DNA of 64,000 bases from Rhodovastum sp963709085 (GCA_963709085.1 CAVPVB010000007.1:2108001-2172000), one strand, 5' to 3'; positions 9,067 through 17,882 are shown, numbered from the stretch's first letter. A program made the numbers and translations. The notes: generated by a model from the sequence alone, not told the origin.

Positions 9067-9072
9067 CTGGGT

Positions 9073-9390
9073 ATGAACACCGTCACCCGCGCCCAGCTTG
9101 CCGAGAGCATCTACACCCAGGTCGGTCTGTCGCGGAACGAATCCGCCGACCTGCTGGAACTTGTGCTGGAACGTATGGCCAGCGCGCTGGAGGCGGGGGA
9201 ATCCGTCAAGATCAGCGGATTCGGCACGTTTTCCGTGCGCCAGAAGGGGCGGCGGATCGGTCGCAACCCGAAGACCGGGGTCGAGGTGCCGATTCTGCCG
9301 CGCCGGGTTCTGGTGTTCCGCCCGAGCCAGGTGCTGAAGGCGCATGTGAACCATGCCGTGCCGCCCGAGGGTGGCGGAGATGACGAATGA
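9073..9390 (+). CDS. ihfA: Integration host factor alpha subunit
   Basis: Sequence-specific DNA-bending protein, active as a heterodimer with IhfB. HU/IHF family signature KISGFGTFSVRQKGRRIGRNPKTG is present, with the beta-arm RNPKTG and the Pro intercalation region (VPILPRRVLVFRPSQ). 105 residues, normal for alphaproteobacterial IhfA. Directly followed by a MerR-type gene with ATGA overlap; the fabH-ihfA-merR order is conserved in the class. Confidence 0.93.
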   Translation: MNTVTRAQLAESIYTQVGLSRNESADLLELVLERMASALEAGESVKISGFGTFSVRQKGRRIGRNPKTGVEVPILPRRVLVFRPSQVLKAHVNHAVPPEGGGDDE

Positions 9391-9938
9391 CAGCGTCGTT
9401 GGCGGTGCGTCCCGCCGATGACGGTGATGACGGCGAGGGGCAAGACCCGGCACGCGCCAAACTGAAGAAGGCACCGAACGCGTTCCGCACCATCAGCGAG
9501 GTGGCCGACGAGCTTCACATCCCGCAGCATGTGCTGCGCTTCTGGGAGACCAAGTTTCCCCAGGTGAAGCCGCTCAAGCGCGGCGGCGGCCGCCGCTATT
9601 ACCGTCCTGACGACATCGCGCTGCTGCGCCGCATTTCGGATCTTCTCTACATCCAGGGCTATACGATCAAAGGCGTGCAGCGTTTGCTGCGCGAGGGCGG
9701 CGGCCGGCTGTCGGACGATATCCCGCCGGCCACGCCGGACGAGCGGGCCGCGGCCGCGGCCGAGCGCGATGTCGAGCCGGACGCCGGGGCGGAGGAGACG
9801 GCATCGCCGATGTCCGGGCTGACGGATGACAAACCGCCCTTGCCGCCGCGGTCCAAGGACCCCGAGGCGGCACGCCTGCGCGCCGTATTGGTGCGGACAC
9901 TGGTTGAGCTGGAGGCGCTGCGGGCCTTGCTGCCATAG
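9387..9938 (+). CDS. MerR-family transcriptional regulator
   Basis: MerR-type DNA-binding domain at residues 33-105: FRTISEVADELHIPQHVLRFWETKFPQVKPLKRGGGRRYYRPDD is the helix-turn-helix plus wing (only key parts: VLRFWE and RRYYRPDD). The following YIQGYTIKGVQRLLREGG helix is standard. No metal-binding cysteines are seen in the C-terminal part, which is acidic and Pro/Ala rich and ends with a short helix. Target is unknown. Its start overlaps the ihfA stop (ATGA), so the two are probably co-expressed. Confidence 0.88.
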   Translation: MTASLAVRPADDGDDGEGQDPARAKLKKAPNAFRTISEVADELHIPQHVLRFWETKFPQVKPLKRGGGRRYYRPDDIALLRRISDLLYIQGYTIKGVQRLLREGGGRLSDDIPPATPDERAAAAAERDVEPDAGAEETASPMSGLTDDKPPLPPRSKDPEAARLRAVLVRTLVELEALRALLP

Positions 9939-9962
9939 CGGTGGGGGGCGGCAGGGCCGTTC
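9924..9962. terminator. Possible bidirectional hairpin between convergent genes
   Basis: The short gap between merR and the convergent repeat protein holds an imperfect inverted repeat: GGGCCTTGCTGCC pairs partly with GGCGGCAGGGCC. There is no T run, so termination is uncertain. Confidence 0.25.
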
Positions 9963-10751
9963 CTAGGCCACCACAGCGGAGGTCGCGGTGTTGGCGGCCG
10001 AGCTGGTATAGGCCTGCAGCGCCAGGGTGATATCGGCTGCGAATGTCTGCGCCACCTCCTGGTCGATACTCGGCGTCACCGTGGTGGATGCCGCTGTGGT
10101 TGATGCTGCGGTCGTCGATCCCGTGGTGGTTGAAGCCGTGGTGGTCGAGGCTGTGGTCGTTGACGCGGTGGTGGTTGAAGCCGTGGTGGTCGAGGCCGTG
10201 GTTGTTGACGCCGCGGTCGTGGAGGCCGCGTTGGTCGATGGCGTCGTGCTGCCGTCCTCGAAATGATGGTGATGATGATGCCCGTGGACCTGGCCGGCGC
10301 CAGTCGCCGTGTCCTGGCCCGAGGCGGTCTGGCCGCTGCCGGATTGATTGTTCTGCAACTGGCTGATCAGCGACTCCAGGTCGGTCGCCAGCTTCTGTTC
10401 GGGCGTGACGGCGGTCGTGCTGCCGGTGGAATCCGTTCCGGTGCCGGCGGAAGTGGTGCCAGTGCCAGTAGCGGTGGCGGTGGTGCTGGCGGTGGTGGCC
10501 GACGCGGCGGAGGTGCCGCTCTGCGCCTGCACCAGCATCGCCTGAATGTCCGACGCGAGTTGCTGGAAGGCGTTGCTGAACGCGGTGGTTGATGACGCCG
10601 TCAGGTCGGACGAGGCGGTGGTGGAACTGCCTTGCGTGGTGCTGCCGGCATCGGTTGACGACGTGGACGAACTGCTGCCGGCTGCGCCGATACCGTATTG
10701 CGGCGTCAGCGACGAGAGCCAGGGATTGGACGTGATGCTGCCGATGGACAC
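9963..10751 (-). CDS. Low-complexity Thr/Ala/Ser repeat protein with His6 tract
   Basis: Function unknown. I place the start at a GTG (10751) because AGGAG sits nine bases before it; this gives about 262 residues starting MSIGSITSNPWLSSLTPQYG. The protein has a Ser/Thr-rich segment, a helical segment (FSNAFQQLASDIQAMLVQAQ), a second one (EQKLATDLESLISQLQNNQ), then GHHHHHHFEDG, then roughly nine ASTTT-like pentapeptides, and a C-terminal conserved-looking SIDQEVAQTFAADITLALQAY. No signal peptide or membrane segment is evident. The conserved ends around variable repeats suggest a real protein rather than a shadow. It could be a surface or spacer protein; no family is recognised. Confidence 0.6.
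   Translation of the reverse strand: MSIGSITSNPWLSSLTPQYGIGAAGSSSSTSSTDAGSTTQGSSTTASSDLTASSTTAFSNAFQQLASDIQAMLVQAQSGTSAASATTASTTATATGTGTTSAGTGTDSTGSTTAVTPEQKLATDLESLISQLQNNQSGSGQTASGQDTATGAGQVHGHHHHHHFEDGSTTPSTNAASTTAASTTTASTTTASTTTASTTTASTTTASTTTGSTTAASTTAASTTVTPSIDQEVAQTFAADITLALQAYTSSAANTATSAVVA
10081..10245 (+). repeat. In-frame minisatellite coding ASTTT units
   Basis: Imperfect 15-base subunits (GTGGTCGAGGCCGTG type) grouped in 45-base higher-order copies; the block at about 10124-10168 recurs nearly unchanged at 10169-10213. On the minus strand each subunit encodes Ala/Gly-Ser-Thr-Thr-Thr or Ala. The repeat lies within the low-complexity gene and keeps its frame. Confidence 0.7.
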
Positions 10752-10881
10752 GATATCAGGCTCCTGTTGTTGGGGCGCCGCCGCAGGGTGGTCCGCCACG
10801 CTCTGGTGTGGATGGACCCGGCGCAGCAAACCGCATGCCAGCGGCGAACCCGCGGATTTCCGTCAGCCGGCGGCCGGACAC

Positions 10882-10900
10882 CCGGGCAAACCTTGCCCGG
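10882..10900. other. Perfect 8-bp hairpin in a non-coding gap
   Basis: CCGGGCAA, three-base loop, TTGCCCGG. It lies in the 272-base gap between the repeat protein gene and the IS5-type element. No T run follows on either strand. I see no gene in this gap. Confidence 0.35.
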
Positions 10901-11023
10901 CGGCGTGAACGCGCCGGCATAAACTGCCGGGCGGCAAGGCCGGCGATCGTGCCATATTGGCGGCACCGGTGGGAAAGGCGGTTCTTGATGTGGATCGATG
11001 ACTGATAGGGCCAAGAAAGTCTA

Positions 11024-11934
11024 AGTGTCCGTCCGGGAAGATCTTGAATATGGTAAGTCACTTACCACTTTGTGAGCATGTGGACCAAGGAAAACCGCGC
11101 GCTCTACGACCGTAGTCAACTCCGCTATGAGAGTGACCTGACTGATGCTGAATGGGGCATGGTGGTCCCGATGATCCCGCCGGCCAAGCACGGCGGCGCG
11201 CACCGCACCGTGGATGAACGCGAAATCGTCAACGGACTGATGTACATCCTGAGCACTGGTTGCCAGTGGCGGGCGATCCCCAAGGACCTGCCGCCGCGCA
11301 GCACGCTGCACGACTATCTCGATCGCTGGGATTGGGACGGTACGCTGGAGCGCATCCACTTTGCCCTCTATGTGCAGTGCCGCGAGCAGGCCGGGCGCGA
11401 GGCCAGCCCGACGGCAGCGATCATCGACAGCCAGAGCGTGAAGAGCGCCGAAAAAGGGGGCGCGCGATTGATCCGCAAGGGTACGATTCTGGCAAGAAAA
11501 TCAAAGGCAAGAAACGCCATCTGCTGGTAGACACCGAAGGCTTGGTGCTCCAACTCATTGTGCATGCCGCCAACATCCAGGGCCGCGACGGCGGCGTGCT
11601 GTTGTTGGCGACCCTGTTCGGCCTGTTCCCGTTCCTGCGCAAGCTCTACGCCGACGCCGGCTACCAGGGACCGAAGTTCCAGAACGCGCTGAAGCAAGTC
11701 CTGCGGCGGGTCAAGCTGGAGATCGTCAAACGATCCGATGCTGCCAAGGGCTTCGTCGTTCTCCCGAAACGCTGGATCGTTGAGAGGACGATTGCCTGGC
11801 TCAATCGCTGCCGTCGCTTGGCCAAGGACTGGGAGAACCTGAACCGGAAAGCACTTGCCTTCCTTCGTCTTGCCTCGATCCGGCTTATGGTGCGAAGACT
11901 TTGTAAATACAAGTAAACTTCCCGGACGGACACT
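11024..11934 (+). mobile_element. IS5-family (IS427-like) insertion sequence, complete
   Basis: The element is bounded by perfect 17-bp terminal inverted repeats, AGTGTCCGTCCGGGAAG at 11024-11040 and its complement at 11918-11934. Flanks show TA/TAA on both sides, in keeping with the short TA-type target of this group. Length is about 911 bp. It carries one transposase in two overlapping frames joined by a slippery site. A perfect 7-bp hairpin TGGTAAGtcaCTTACCA at 11051-11067 lies just before the transposase start. All parts look intact, so it may be active. Confidence 0.9.
11072..11916 (+). CDS. IS5-family transposase, two frames with probable programmed -1 frameshift
   Basis: The first frame (start GTG 11072 or ATG 11078) covers the DUF4096-type N-terminus: LTDAEWGMVVPMIPP, GCQWRAIPKDLPPRSTLHDYL and the first catalytic Asp in IIDSQSVKSAEKGG. 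The second frame supplies GYDSGKKIKGKKRHLLVDTEG, the second Asp in LYADAGYQGPKF, and the last acidic residue in WIVERTIAWLNRCRRLAKDWE. The run A5G5 at 11451-11460 allows a -1 slip that joins EKG to GRAIDPQGYDSGKK, the sequence expected for this family. This arrangement is known for the IS427 group. Fusion would give about 281 residues. Confidence 0.88.
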
Positions 11935-11968
11935 AAGCATCATTGATACTCTCGGCGGCGTGCGGGCG

Positions 11969-12085
11969 CTTAGGTCTCCCCTCATTTTCAAATTCTTCAA
12001 GGATAGCAATATATTAGGCGAACTCGGCAAATAAGGCTACCACATTGATTTTGCTGGTGTTTTCGAAAATGAGGGGAGACCTAAG
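11969..12085. mobile_element. 117-bp MITE with 21-bp perfect inverted repeats and 10-bp target duplication
   Basis: Ends are perfect 21-bp inverted repeats beginning CTTAGGTCTCCC (11969-11989 and 12065-12085). The element is flanked on both sides by the direct repeat CGTGCGGGCG (11959-11968 and 12086-12095), a clear target-site duplication. The interior is A+T-rich compared with the surroundings and has no open frame of note. It lies between the IS5 element and the CheB-CheR hybrid gene. The ends do not match either neighbouring IS, so its parent transposase is not in this window. Confidence 0.85.
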
Positions 12086-12198
12086 CGTGCGGGCGACCAT
12101 TCCGGCAATCGCAGAGCATACAAAACTCCGGGAATGATGGTAAATTGCGGATGTGAGCGCGGACGCACCGGCTTCGCGCCTGAGGGAAGGGCGCACGC

Positions 12199-14673
12199 AT
12201 GGCCGAGAGCGACTTCCCGATTGTCGGGATCGGAGCATCCGCCGGCGGCGTCGAGGCGCTGTCGGCGCTGTTCGGGCATATTCCGCCGCACCCGGGGGCG
12301 GCGTTCCTCGTGGTCACCCACCTTGCCCCCAACCGCATCAGCCTGCTGCCTGAGATACTCGGCCGGTGCACATCGATGCCGGTCGCCTCTGCCACCGACG
12401 GCCTGGCGATCGAGGAAGACCACGTCTATCTGATCCCGCCCGGCGCCATCCTCACGGTCGCCAACCTGCGCCTTGCCCTGAGCGAGCGCATCGAGGAACG
12501 CAATCCGATCGATATCCTGCTGGCCTCCCTGGCGCTGGAAGCCGGGGAACGCGCCATCGCCGTCATCCTCTCCGGCACCGGGACGGACGGCGCGGTCGGC
12601 GTGAAAGCGGTGCGCGAGGCGGGCGGATTTACCCTGGCCCAAGGCCCCGATTCCAAGCCGCAGACCCATCACGGCATGCCCGACGCGGCGATCGCCACCG
12701 GCTTCGTCGATTGCGTGCTGCCGGTGGACGAGCTGGCCGTGCGACTGGCCGGCTATATCGAAGCGACCAGGGCGGCACCGGACGGCGACGCCATAGGTGC
12801 CGCCCTGGCCGCCAGCGACGATGTCGATGCCGTGCGGAAAGACCTCTACGTCCTGCTGCGCGACCGGGTCGGTCACGATTTCAGCGGCTACAAGGAAAGC
12901 ACCTTCCTGCGCCGGATGGAGCGCCGCATGCACGTGCGCCACGTCGCCGGTCCGGCCGCCTATCTCGCCCTCGTCAGGGCCGAGCCCGAGGAACTGGACC
13001 TGCTGTTCCGCGACCTGCTGATCGGCGTCACCACGTTCTTCCGCGACATGGCGTCCTTCGACGAGCTCGTGGCCCTGGTCGTTCCCCGGTTGTTCGACGG
13101 GAAGGGCCAGGGCGACACCATCCGCGTCTGGGTGCCGGGCTGCGCTACCGGCGAGGAGGCGTATTCCATCGCCATTCTGCTCAGCGAGCACGTCGCGCGG
13201 GAGACTCCGCGCGTTCGGTTGCAGGTCTTCGCCACCGATGTGGACGAGAACGCGCTCGCCATCGCCCGCGCCGGCCGGTATCCCGCCAAGTTGCTGGAAG
13301 GCATGTCGCCCGAACGCCTGGAGCGTTTCTTTGTGCGCGAAGGCAAGAGCTACGCGATCGGCAAGGAAATCCGCGAGATCTGCCTGTTCTCCTGCCACAG
13401 CATCATCCGCGATCCGCCGTTCTCCCGCATCGACCTGATCTCGTGCCGGAACCTGCTGATCTATTTCACCCTGGAGCTGCAGAACAAGGTCATTCCGCTG
13501 TTCCACTACGCGTTGCGCCCCGGCGGCTTCCTGTTTCTCGGGTCGTCGGAACATGCCAGCCAGCACGAGCGGCTGTTCGCGCCGCTGGACAAGAAGCACC
13601 GCATCTTCCAGCGCCGCGATCTGACCAGCCGCCCCACCATCTTTCCCGGTTTTGTCCCGTCGGGCATCATCGCCCGGATGACCCGTGTCGAACCGGACCG
13701 CGCCGTGCCCGCCGGTCAGGATGTGGTGCGCGCCGCGCAACTGCGCGTGCTCGACCGCTACGCACCGGCCCATGTGGTCCTGAACGGCGATGGCGATGTC
13801 ATCCACTATTCCGGCCGCACCGGACGATACCTGGAGCCGCCGGCGGGGGCGCCCAGCCGCGCCCTGACGGCGCTGGCGCGCAAGGGGCTGGGGCTGCCGC
13901 TCCGCTCCGCCTTGCATGAGGTGGCGCAGAGCGGCCGGCCGACCCAACGCGCCCATATCCTGGTCGAGACGTATGGCGGGCTGCAGGCGATCGACCTGAG
14001 CGTGGAGCCTCTGGCCGACATCGGCGACGGGACGTTCCGGCTGATCGTGTTCACCGATGTCGGCCCCGTCCCCAGCCGCGACGACACCGCCGCGGCCGAC
14101 CGTCCGGGCGAGCGCGACGCGGCTTTGCTGCAGATGGATCAGGAACTGCACCAGACGCGCGAACGCCTGCAGACCGCCATCGAGGAATACGAGAACGTCA
14201 GTCGAGGAACTGAAATCGAGCAACGAGGAGATGCTTTCGGTCAACGAGGAATTGCAGTCCGCCAACGAGGAGCTTGAAACGTCCAAGGAGGAACTGCAAT
14301 CCGTCAACGAGGAACTGCATACCGTCAACGGCGAACTGGAGACCAAGGTCGCGGAACTCGACCGTGCCAACAACGACCTTCGGAACTTCTTCGAAAGCAC
14401 CCGCATCGCCACGATTTTTCTCGATGAAAATCTCATCATCCGCAGCTTTACGCCGGCTGTGACAGACGTGTTCAAGCTGCTGCCGAGTGACTGCGGACGG
14501 TCGCTGCTCGATTTCGTGACGTACCTCGAGTACGACGGTCTGGCTGCCGACGTGCACGCTGCATTGCAAGCGCCTGAGCCGTTGGAGAAACGGCTGGTCA
14601 GCCGGGACGGACGGTCCCATTACCTCATGCGCATCCTGCCCTACCGGACGAGCGGGGGCGGCACGGATGGGGT
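12199..14673 (+). pseudogene. CheB-CheR-PAS hybrid signalling protein, 5' part of a gene split by an ISAs1 element
   Basis: Residues 8-190 are a CheB methylesterase domain: Ser in GIGASAGGVEA, His in VVTHLAPN, Asp in SGTGTDGAVGV. Residues 210-475 are CheR methyltransferase: FLRRMERRM, GVTTFFRDM, VWVPGCATGEEAYSIAILL, FATDVDENAL, LISCRNLLIYF and FLFLGSSEHA. A PAS-like segment, a coiled coil of SNEEMLSVNEELQSANEEL type and a second PAS domain follow. Near 14203 one extra base breaks the frame. At 14673 the gene is cut by the IS; the sequence before it (GTDGV) joins in frame to VVTFINVT after it. No receiver domain precedes CheB. It is a known type of hybrid sensor; here it is disrupted. Confidence 0.88.
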
Positions 14674-15890
14674 CAGGGCAATCGCATTTCAGAAGGATCC
14701 GAGGAGTTTGGAGAGATAGGCATCGTTCCAACCGGCCCGTTGGAACTTGCCGCGCAGAGAGCCCTTGGAGCCGTCCTTCTGCATGACGTTCAGGGCCATG
14801 TGTCGCAGGACCGCAAGATTGTGTGGCCCGTTGCCCAGTCTGGTCCGGTCCTGATCCTCGTTCATCACCACATCCAGCCGCCAGTGCAGCCGGTTTTCGA
14901 CACCCCAGTGCTCGCGGACGACCTCGTTGAAGCGTGTCGCGGATAGCGCTGTGCTGAGAAGGTAGTAGGCGGTCTCGGTGGTGGTCTTGCTCGCGGTTTC
15001 ACGGATACGGACAACCTTGCCGATGGCCGCCAGGCCGGGCCAGTGATGATCCCGCTGCAACCAGTCGATATCGGTCGAGACCGTGGCCGTGCGGGTCTCG
15101 ATGCGGCCGTGATCGGCGTCCACGTTTTGCGCGCTCGTCGCCGGTTTGCTGGCCGGGTCATTGAGGAACGTGCTGACGTCATCATGCAGCGTGCCCTGAT
15201 TGCCCTTCAGCGCCAGGGCATAGTCGCCGCCCTGATCGACGATCTGCTGAGCAATCGCCCGCTGGCAGTTGAGCGCGTCGGCGGTCACGATCGTGCCTTT
15301 CAGTGACAGCATCTCCAGCAACTTCGGCACCGCGGTGATCTCATTTGATTTGGCGTCGGTGGCGATCTGCGCCAGCACCAGGCGCTGCTCGCATCCCCAG
15401 GCACTGACCATGTGCAGCGGTGACTTGCCGCTGGCGCGATCGAAGGAGCGACGCAGAACCTTGCCATCGATCGCTACAACGCCCTGAACCGTACTCGAAA
15501 ACTGCGCCATGAACCGCTGAAACGCCGCGCCAAACTGCGCCGGGTCGAGCAGGCGGAACAGGCGGCTGAAAGTGTCGTGACTTGGAATGCCCTTCTCCAG
15601 CTTGAGAAAGCCGCGCAGGAACGGCTCTTTCGCTTCCGCAAACCGAGCCATGTCCACCGCACCCTGGCCGCCACATAACACTGTACACAGCGCAATCATC
15701 AGCAACTCATGGAAGTCATGCAGCCCGGCATTCCCGGTTCGTGGGTCTTCCAGACCCTCCCAGCAGCCGGCAAACTGATCCAAGGCGTCCTCCCACCGCA
15801 GGTTTCGCGCGCCCTCCGGTAGAATCCATCGCCCCGCCCCGCGCAAGCCGCCGTCGCGCTGTCAAGGAAATTCCAAGTGCGATTCCCCTG
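14674..15890 (-). mobile_element. ISAs1-family insertion sequence, complete
   Basis: Inverted ends begin CAGGGCAATCGCATTT at 14674 and, on the other strand, CAGGGGAATCGCACTT from 15890 inward (14 of 16 bases identical). The 10-bp sequence CGGATGGGGT is duplicated at 14664-14673 and 15891-15900. Both the CAGGG ends and an 8-10 bp duplication fit the ISAs1 family. Length is 1217 bp. Removing the element plus one copy of the duplication restores an uninterrupted frame in the host gene. Confidence 0.95.
14689..15846 (-). CDS. ISAs1-family transposase
   Basis: DDE transposase of 385 residues from a TTG at 15846; a slightly later start is possible. Conserved features: FAGCWEGLEDPRTGNAGLH-type N-terminal region with DPR, LCGGQGAVDMARF, GIPSHDTFSRLFRLLDP, the first Asp in VVAIDGKVLRRSFDRA, the second in IVTADALNCQ, and the C-terminal NEVVREHWGVENRLHWRLDVVMNEDQ with the last Glu. 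The frame is intact and full length. The stop lies 15 bases from the left end of the IS. Its reading direction is opposite to the gene it splits. Confidence 0.93.
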   Translation of the reverse strand: MRGAGRWILPEGARNLRWEDALDQFAGCWEGLEDPRTGNAGLHDFHELLMIALCTVLCGGQGAVDMARFAEAKEPFLRGFLKLEKGIPSHDTFSRLFRLLDPAQFGAAFQRFMAQFSSTVQGVVAIDGKVLRRSFDRASGKSPLHMVSAWGCEQRLVLAQIATDAKSNEITAVPKLLEMLSLKGTIVTADALNCQRAIAQQIVDQGGDYALALKGNQGTLHDDVSTFLNDPASKPATSAQNVDADHGRIETRTATVSTDIDWLQRDHHWPGLAAIGKVVRIRETASKTTTETAYYLLSTALSATRFNEVVREHWGVENRLHWRLDVVMNEDQDRTRLGNGPHNLAVLRHMALNVMQKDGSKGSLRGKFQRAGWNDAYLSKLLGSF

Positions 15891-16603
15891 CGGATGGGGT
15901 TGTTGTGACTTTCATCAATGTGACATTCATGGTTCAGTTCGGTGAGCAGCAGGCGCTGGTGGCCGAACTGAACCACCGGGTGAAGAACGTGCTGGCGGTC
16001 GTGTCGTCGATCGCCACACGGATGGCGCGACGGGGCGGGACGCTGGAGGACTTCATTGCCAAGTTCACCGACCGGCTCGGTGGGTTGGCCAGAACACACG
16101 ATATTCTGTCACTCAACCAGTGGTCGCATATCGGGCTGGACGAACTCTTGCGCGGTGAGCTAAATGCCTTCGTCGAGAGCGACCGCTTCGCGATGCATGG
16201 GTCGGTGGTTACGCTGCGCTCGCGGGCGGCCACGACCCTCGGCATCGTCATCCACGAACTCGCCACCAATGCAGCGAAATACGGCGCCTTCGCTAACGAC
16301 CAGGGAATGCTGGACATCAGCTGGGCGTTCGAGACGCGGCACGGGCAGAAATGGTTTGTGCTGACCTGGCGGGAATCGGGCGGTCCTCCGGTTCTTCCGC
16401 CGACGCACAAGGGCTTCGGTACCGACGTGATTGAACGAAGCGCCGAATATGAATTCGGCGGCACCGCGGCGATCGACTTCCTGCCTGACGGCGTGGTTGC
16501 CACGCTGGCGATGCCCACATCGGAGGTGATCGATGACACGCACCATGCCGAACCCAGTGCAACGCCCGTTCCTGGGGCAGCGAATCCTCGTGGTCGAGGA
16601 TGA
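15891..16603 (+). pseudogene. HWE histidine kinase domain, 3' part of the IS-split CheB-CheR hybrid gene
   Basis: After the target duplication the frame continues VVVTFINVT, the end of a PAS domain. Then comes an HWE-type kinase core: LVAELNHRVKNVLAVVSSIA (phosphoacceptor His in ELNHRVKN), LGIVIHELATNAAKYGAF (Asn box), LTWRESGGP with the WxE residues that name the group, and GFGTDVIERSAEYEFGG. An internal ATG at 15929 or GTG at 15905 could still produce a truncated soluble kinase. The 3' end overlaps the receiver gene by 71 bases. Confidence 0.87.
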
Positions 16604-16973
16604 ATTGACCATCGCGATGTGGCTGGAGGAGATTTTGCTCGACGCCGGCTGCATCGTTGCGGGACCCGCCGGCCGGCTCGATCAGGCGCTGGCGCTGGCG
16701 CAGGATGGTGGCATGCGTTTCGCGCTGCTGGACGTCAATCTGCGGGGTGTTCCGGTGTTTCCCGTGGCCGACCTTCTGGCGGCGCGCGGTGTCCCCTTCG
16801 TCTTCCTGACCGGCTATGGACGCGGCGACCTGCCAACGCGTTTCGCGACAACCCCGGTTCTGTGCAAACCATTTCGTGCGAACGAGTTGTTCGGCCTGAT
16901 GGCGCGACTATTCGAGGCTTTATCCAAGGCTTCGCCGTGTGGCGGCGACCGGCCTGCGGAGTTGCTGCAGTGA
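16533..16973 (+). CDS. Single-domain response regulator
   Basis: Stand-alone receiver of 146 residues. The fold is clear: ILVVEDE with the acidic pocket, phosphoacceptor Asp at residue 67 in FALLDVNLRG, Thr in FVFLTGYG and Lys in VLCKPFRANEL. No output domain. It overlaps the end of the kinase fragment, so it is the likely partner of the hybrid kinase. With the hybrid gene split by the IS, its phosphorylation input may be lost or altered. Confidence 0.9.
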   Translation: MTRTMPNPVQRPFLGQRILVVEDELTIAMWLEEILLDAGCIVAGPAGRLDQALALAQDGGMRFALLDVNLRGVPVFPVADLLAARGVPFVFLTGYGRGDLPTRFATTPVLCKPFRANELFGLMARLFEALSKASPCGGDRPAELLQ

Positions 16974-17011
16974 GCAGCCCATGCGGGCCGGCGCCTGCGG
17001 GGTAATTCGCG

Positions 17012-17749
17012 TCAGTCCTGCAGAAACGCCTGATACGCCTCGGCCATGTCCTCCACCGCGGTTTCGAACAGGCGCTTGCCGTCCTCGGGCGAGGACAGCG
17101 ACGGCGCCGAGCCGATCCGCCCGTCCGGATAGCGGCTGCGGTAGTCGGCCGCGTCGAAGAAGCCGCTCGACGCCGGCGCCACGTGCGGTGACAGCTGCGC
17201 CTGCTTGATCGCCTGCGGTTGGTAATATTGCGCCAGCGACACCTCCGAACAGGTGGCGTGGCCGCCCTCGGAATTCCCGTACAGCTGCTCGGTCAACGCC
17301 CGGGTCCGCCGCCCCGCCCAGAAGGCGAGGCGACAGCGCACCGGCTCCGCCGCCTCGCCGAGCGAGCGCATCGCATAGAGTTCATCGAAGGCGGCGGTCA
17401 CGGTGGCGATGTTGCCGCCATGGCCGTTGATGAAGAAGAACCGCCGGAACCCGTGCACGGCCAGCGACTGCACCACGTCGCGCACCACCAGCATCAGCGT
17501 CGATGGTTTCAACGTGGCCGAGCCGGTGAAGCCGAGATGGTGCTGCGACATGCCATAGGCCAGGGTCGGCGCCACCAGGCAGCCGAGCCGCTCGCCCACC
17601 CCGCGGGCGACGCATTCCGCGGTCAGGTGGTCGGTGCCGATCAGCCCGTTCGGCCCGTGCTGCTCGACCGAGCCGATGGGAATGATGACGCCGGTCTGGC
17701 GGTGAAGATAGTCTTCCACTTCCTGCCAGGTGCAGAGTGCGAGCTGCAT
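17012..17749 (-). CDS. Creatininase-family amidohydrolase
   Basis: Metal-dependent hydrolase of the creatininase/MftE/ArfB superfamily. Metal ligands are recognisable: Glu in PIGSVEQHGPNG, Asp-His in IGTDHLTAE, His in FINGHGGNIA and Glu in GGHATCSEVSLAQ. 245 residues, normal size. The true substrate cannot be told from sequence; members act on creatinine, formamides of riboflavin-type precursors and peptides. It is divergent from the pfkB gene across a 133-base gap and converges with the response regulator. Confidence 0.85.
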   Translation of the reverse strand: MQLALCTWQEVEDYLHRQTGVIIPIGSVEQHGPNGLIGTDHLTAECVARGVGERLGCLVAPTLAYGMSQHHLGFTGSATLKPSTLMLVVRDVVQSLAVHGFRRFFFINGHGGNIATVTAAFDELYAMRSLGEAAEPVRCRLAFWAGRRTRALTEQLYGNSEGGHATCSEVSLAQYYQPQAIKQAQLSPHVAPASSGFFDAADYRSRYPDGRIGSAPSLSSPEDGKRLFETAVEDMAEAYQAFLQD

Positions 17750-17882
17750 GGTCCCCTCCGGGTTTTCCCGGCGAGTGTTCCGCCGGCGCGGCTTGCGGTC
17801 AACGATCCGCTTGACCGGACCCGCCCGATTGCTTCCTTCTCAAACCGTCGCAACGCCGCCCGATGGGGAAAAGACCGCGCCC

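Noticed and set aside
9939..9962. tRNA-Pro gene after merR, as is common in alphaproteobacteria
   Set aside because: The gap is only 24 bases and no cloverleaf sequence is present here or in the other gaps of the window.
10081..10245. Tandem repeats considered as a CRISPR array
   Set aside because: The units are contiguous, lack unique spacers and encode an in-frame ASTTT repeat. No cas genes are present.
10200..10300. His6 tract as a cloning artefact
   Set aside because: It lies inside a long natural reading frame with native codon use on both sides, and no vector sequence is present.
12037..14475. Open frame of about 810 codons on the minus strand
   Set aside because: Shadow of the CheB-CheR hybrid gene; it also crosses the MITE and has no domain.
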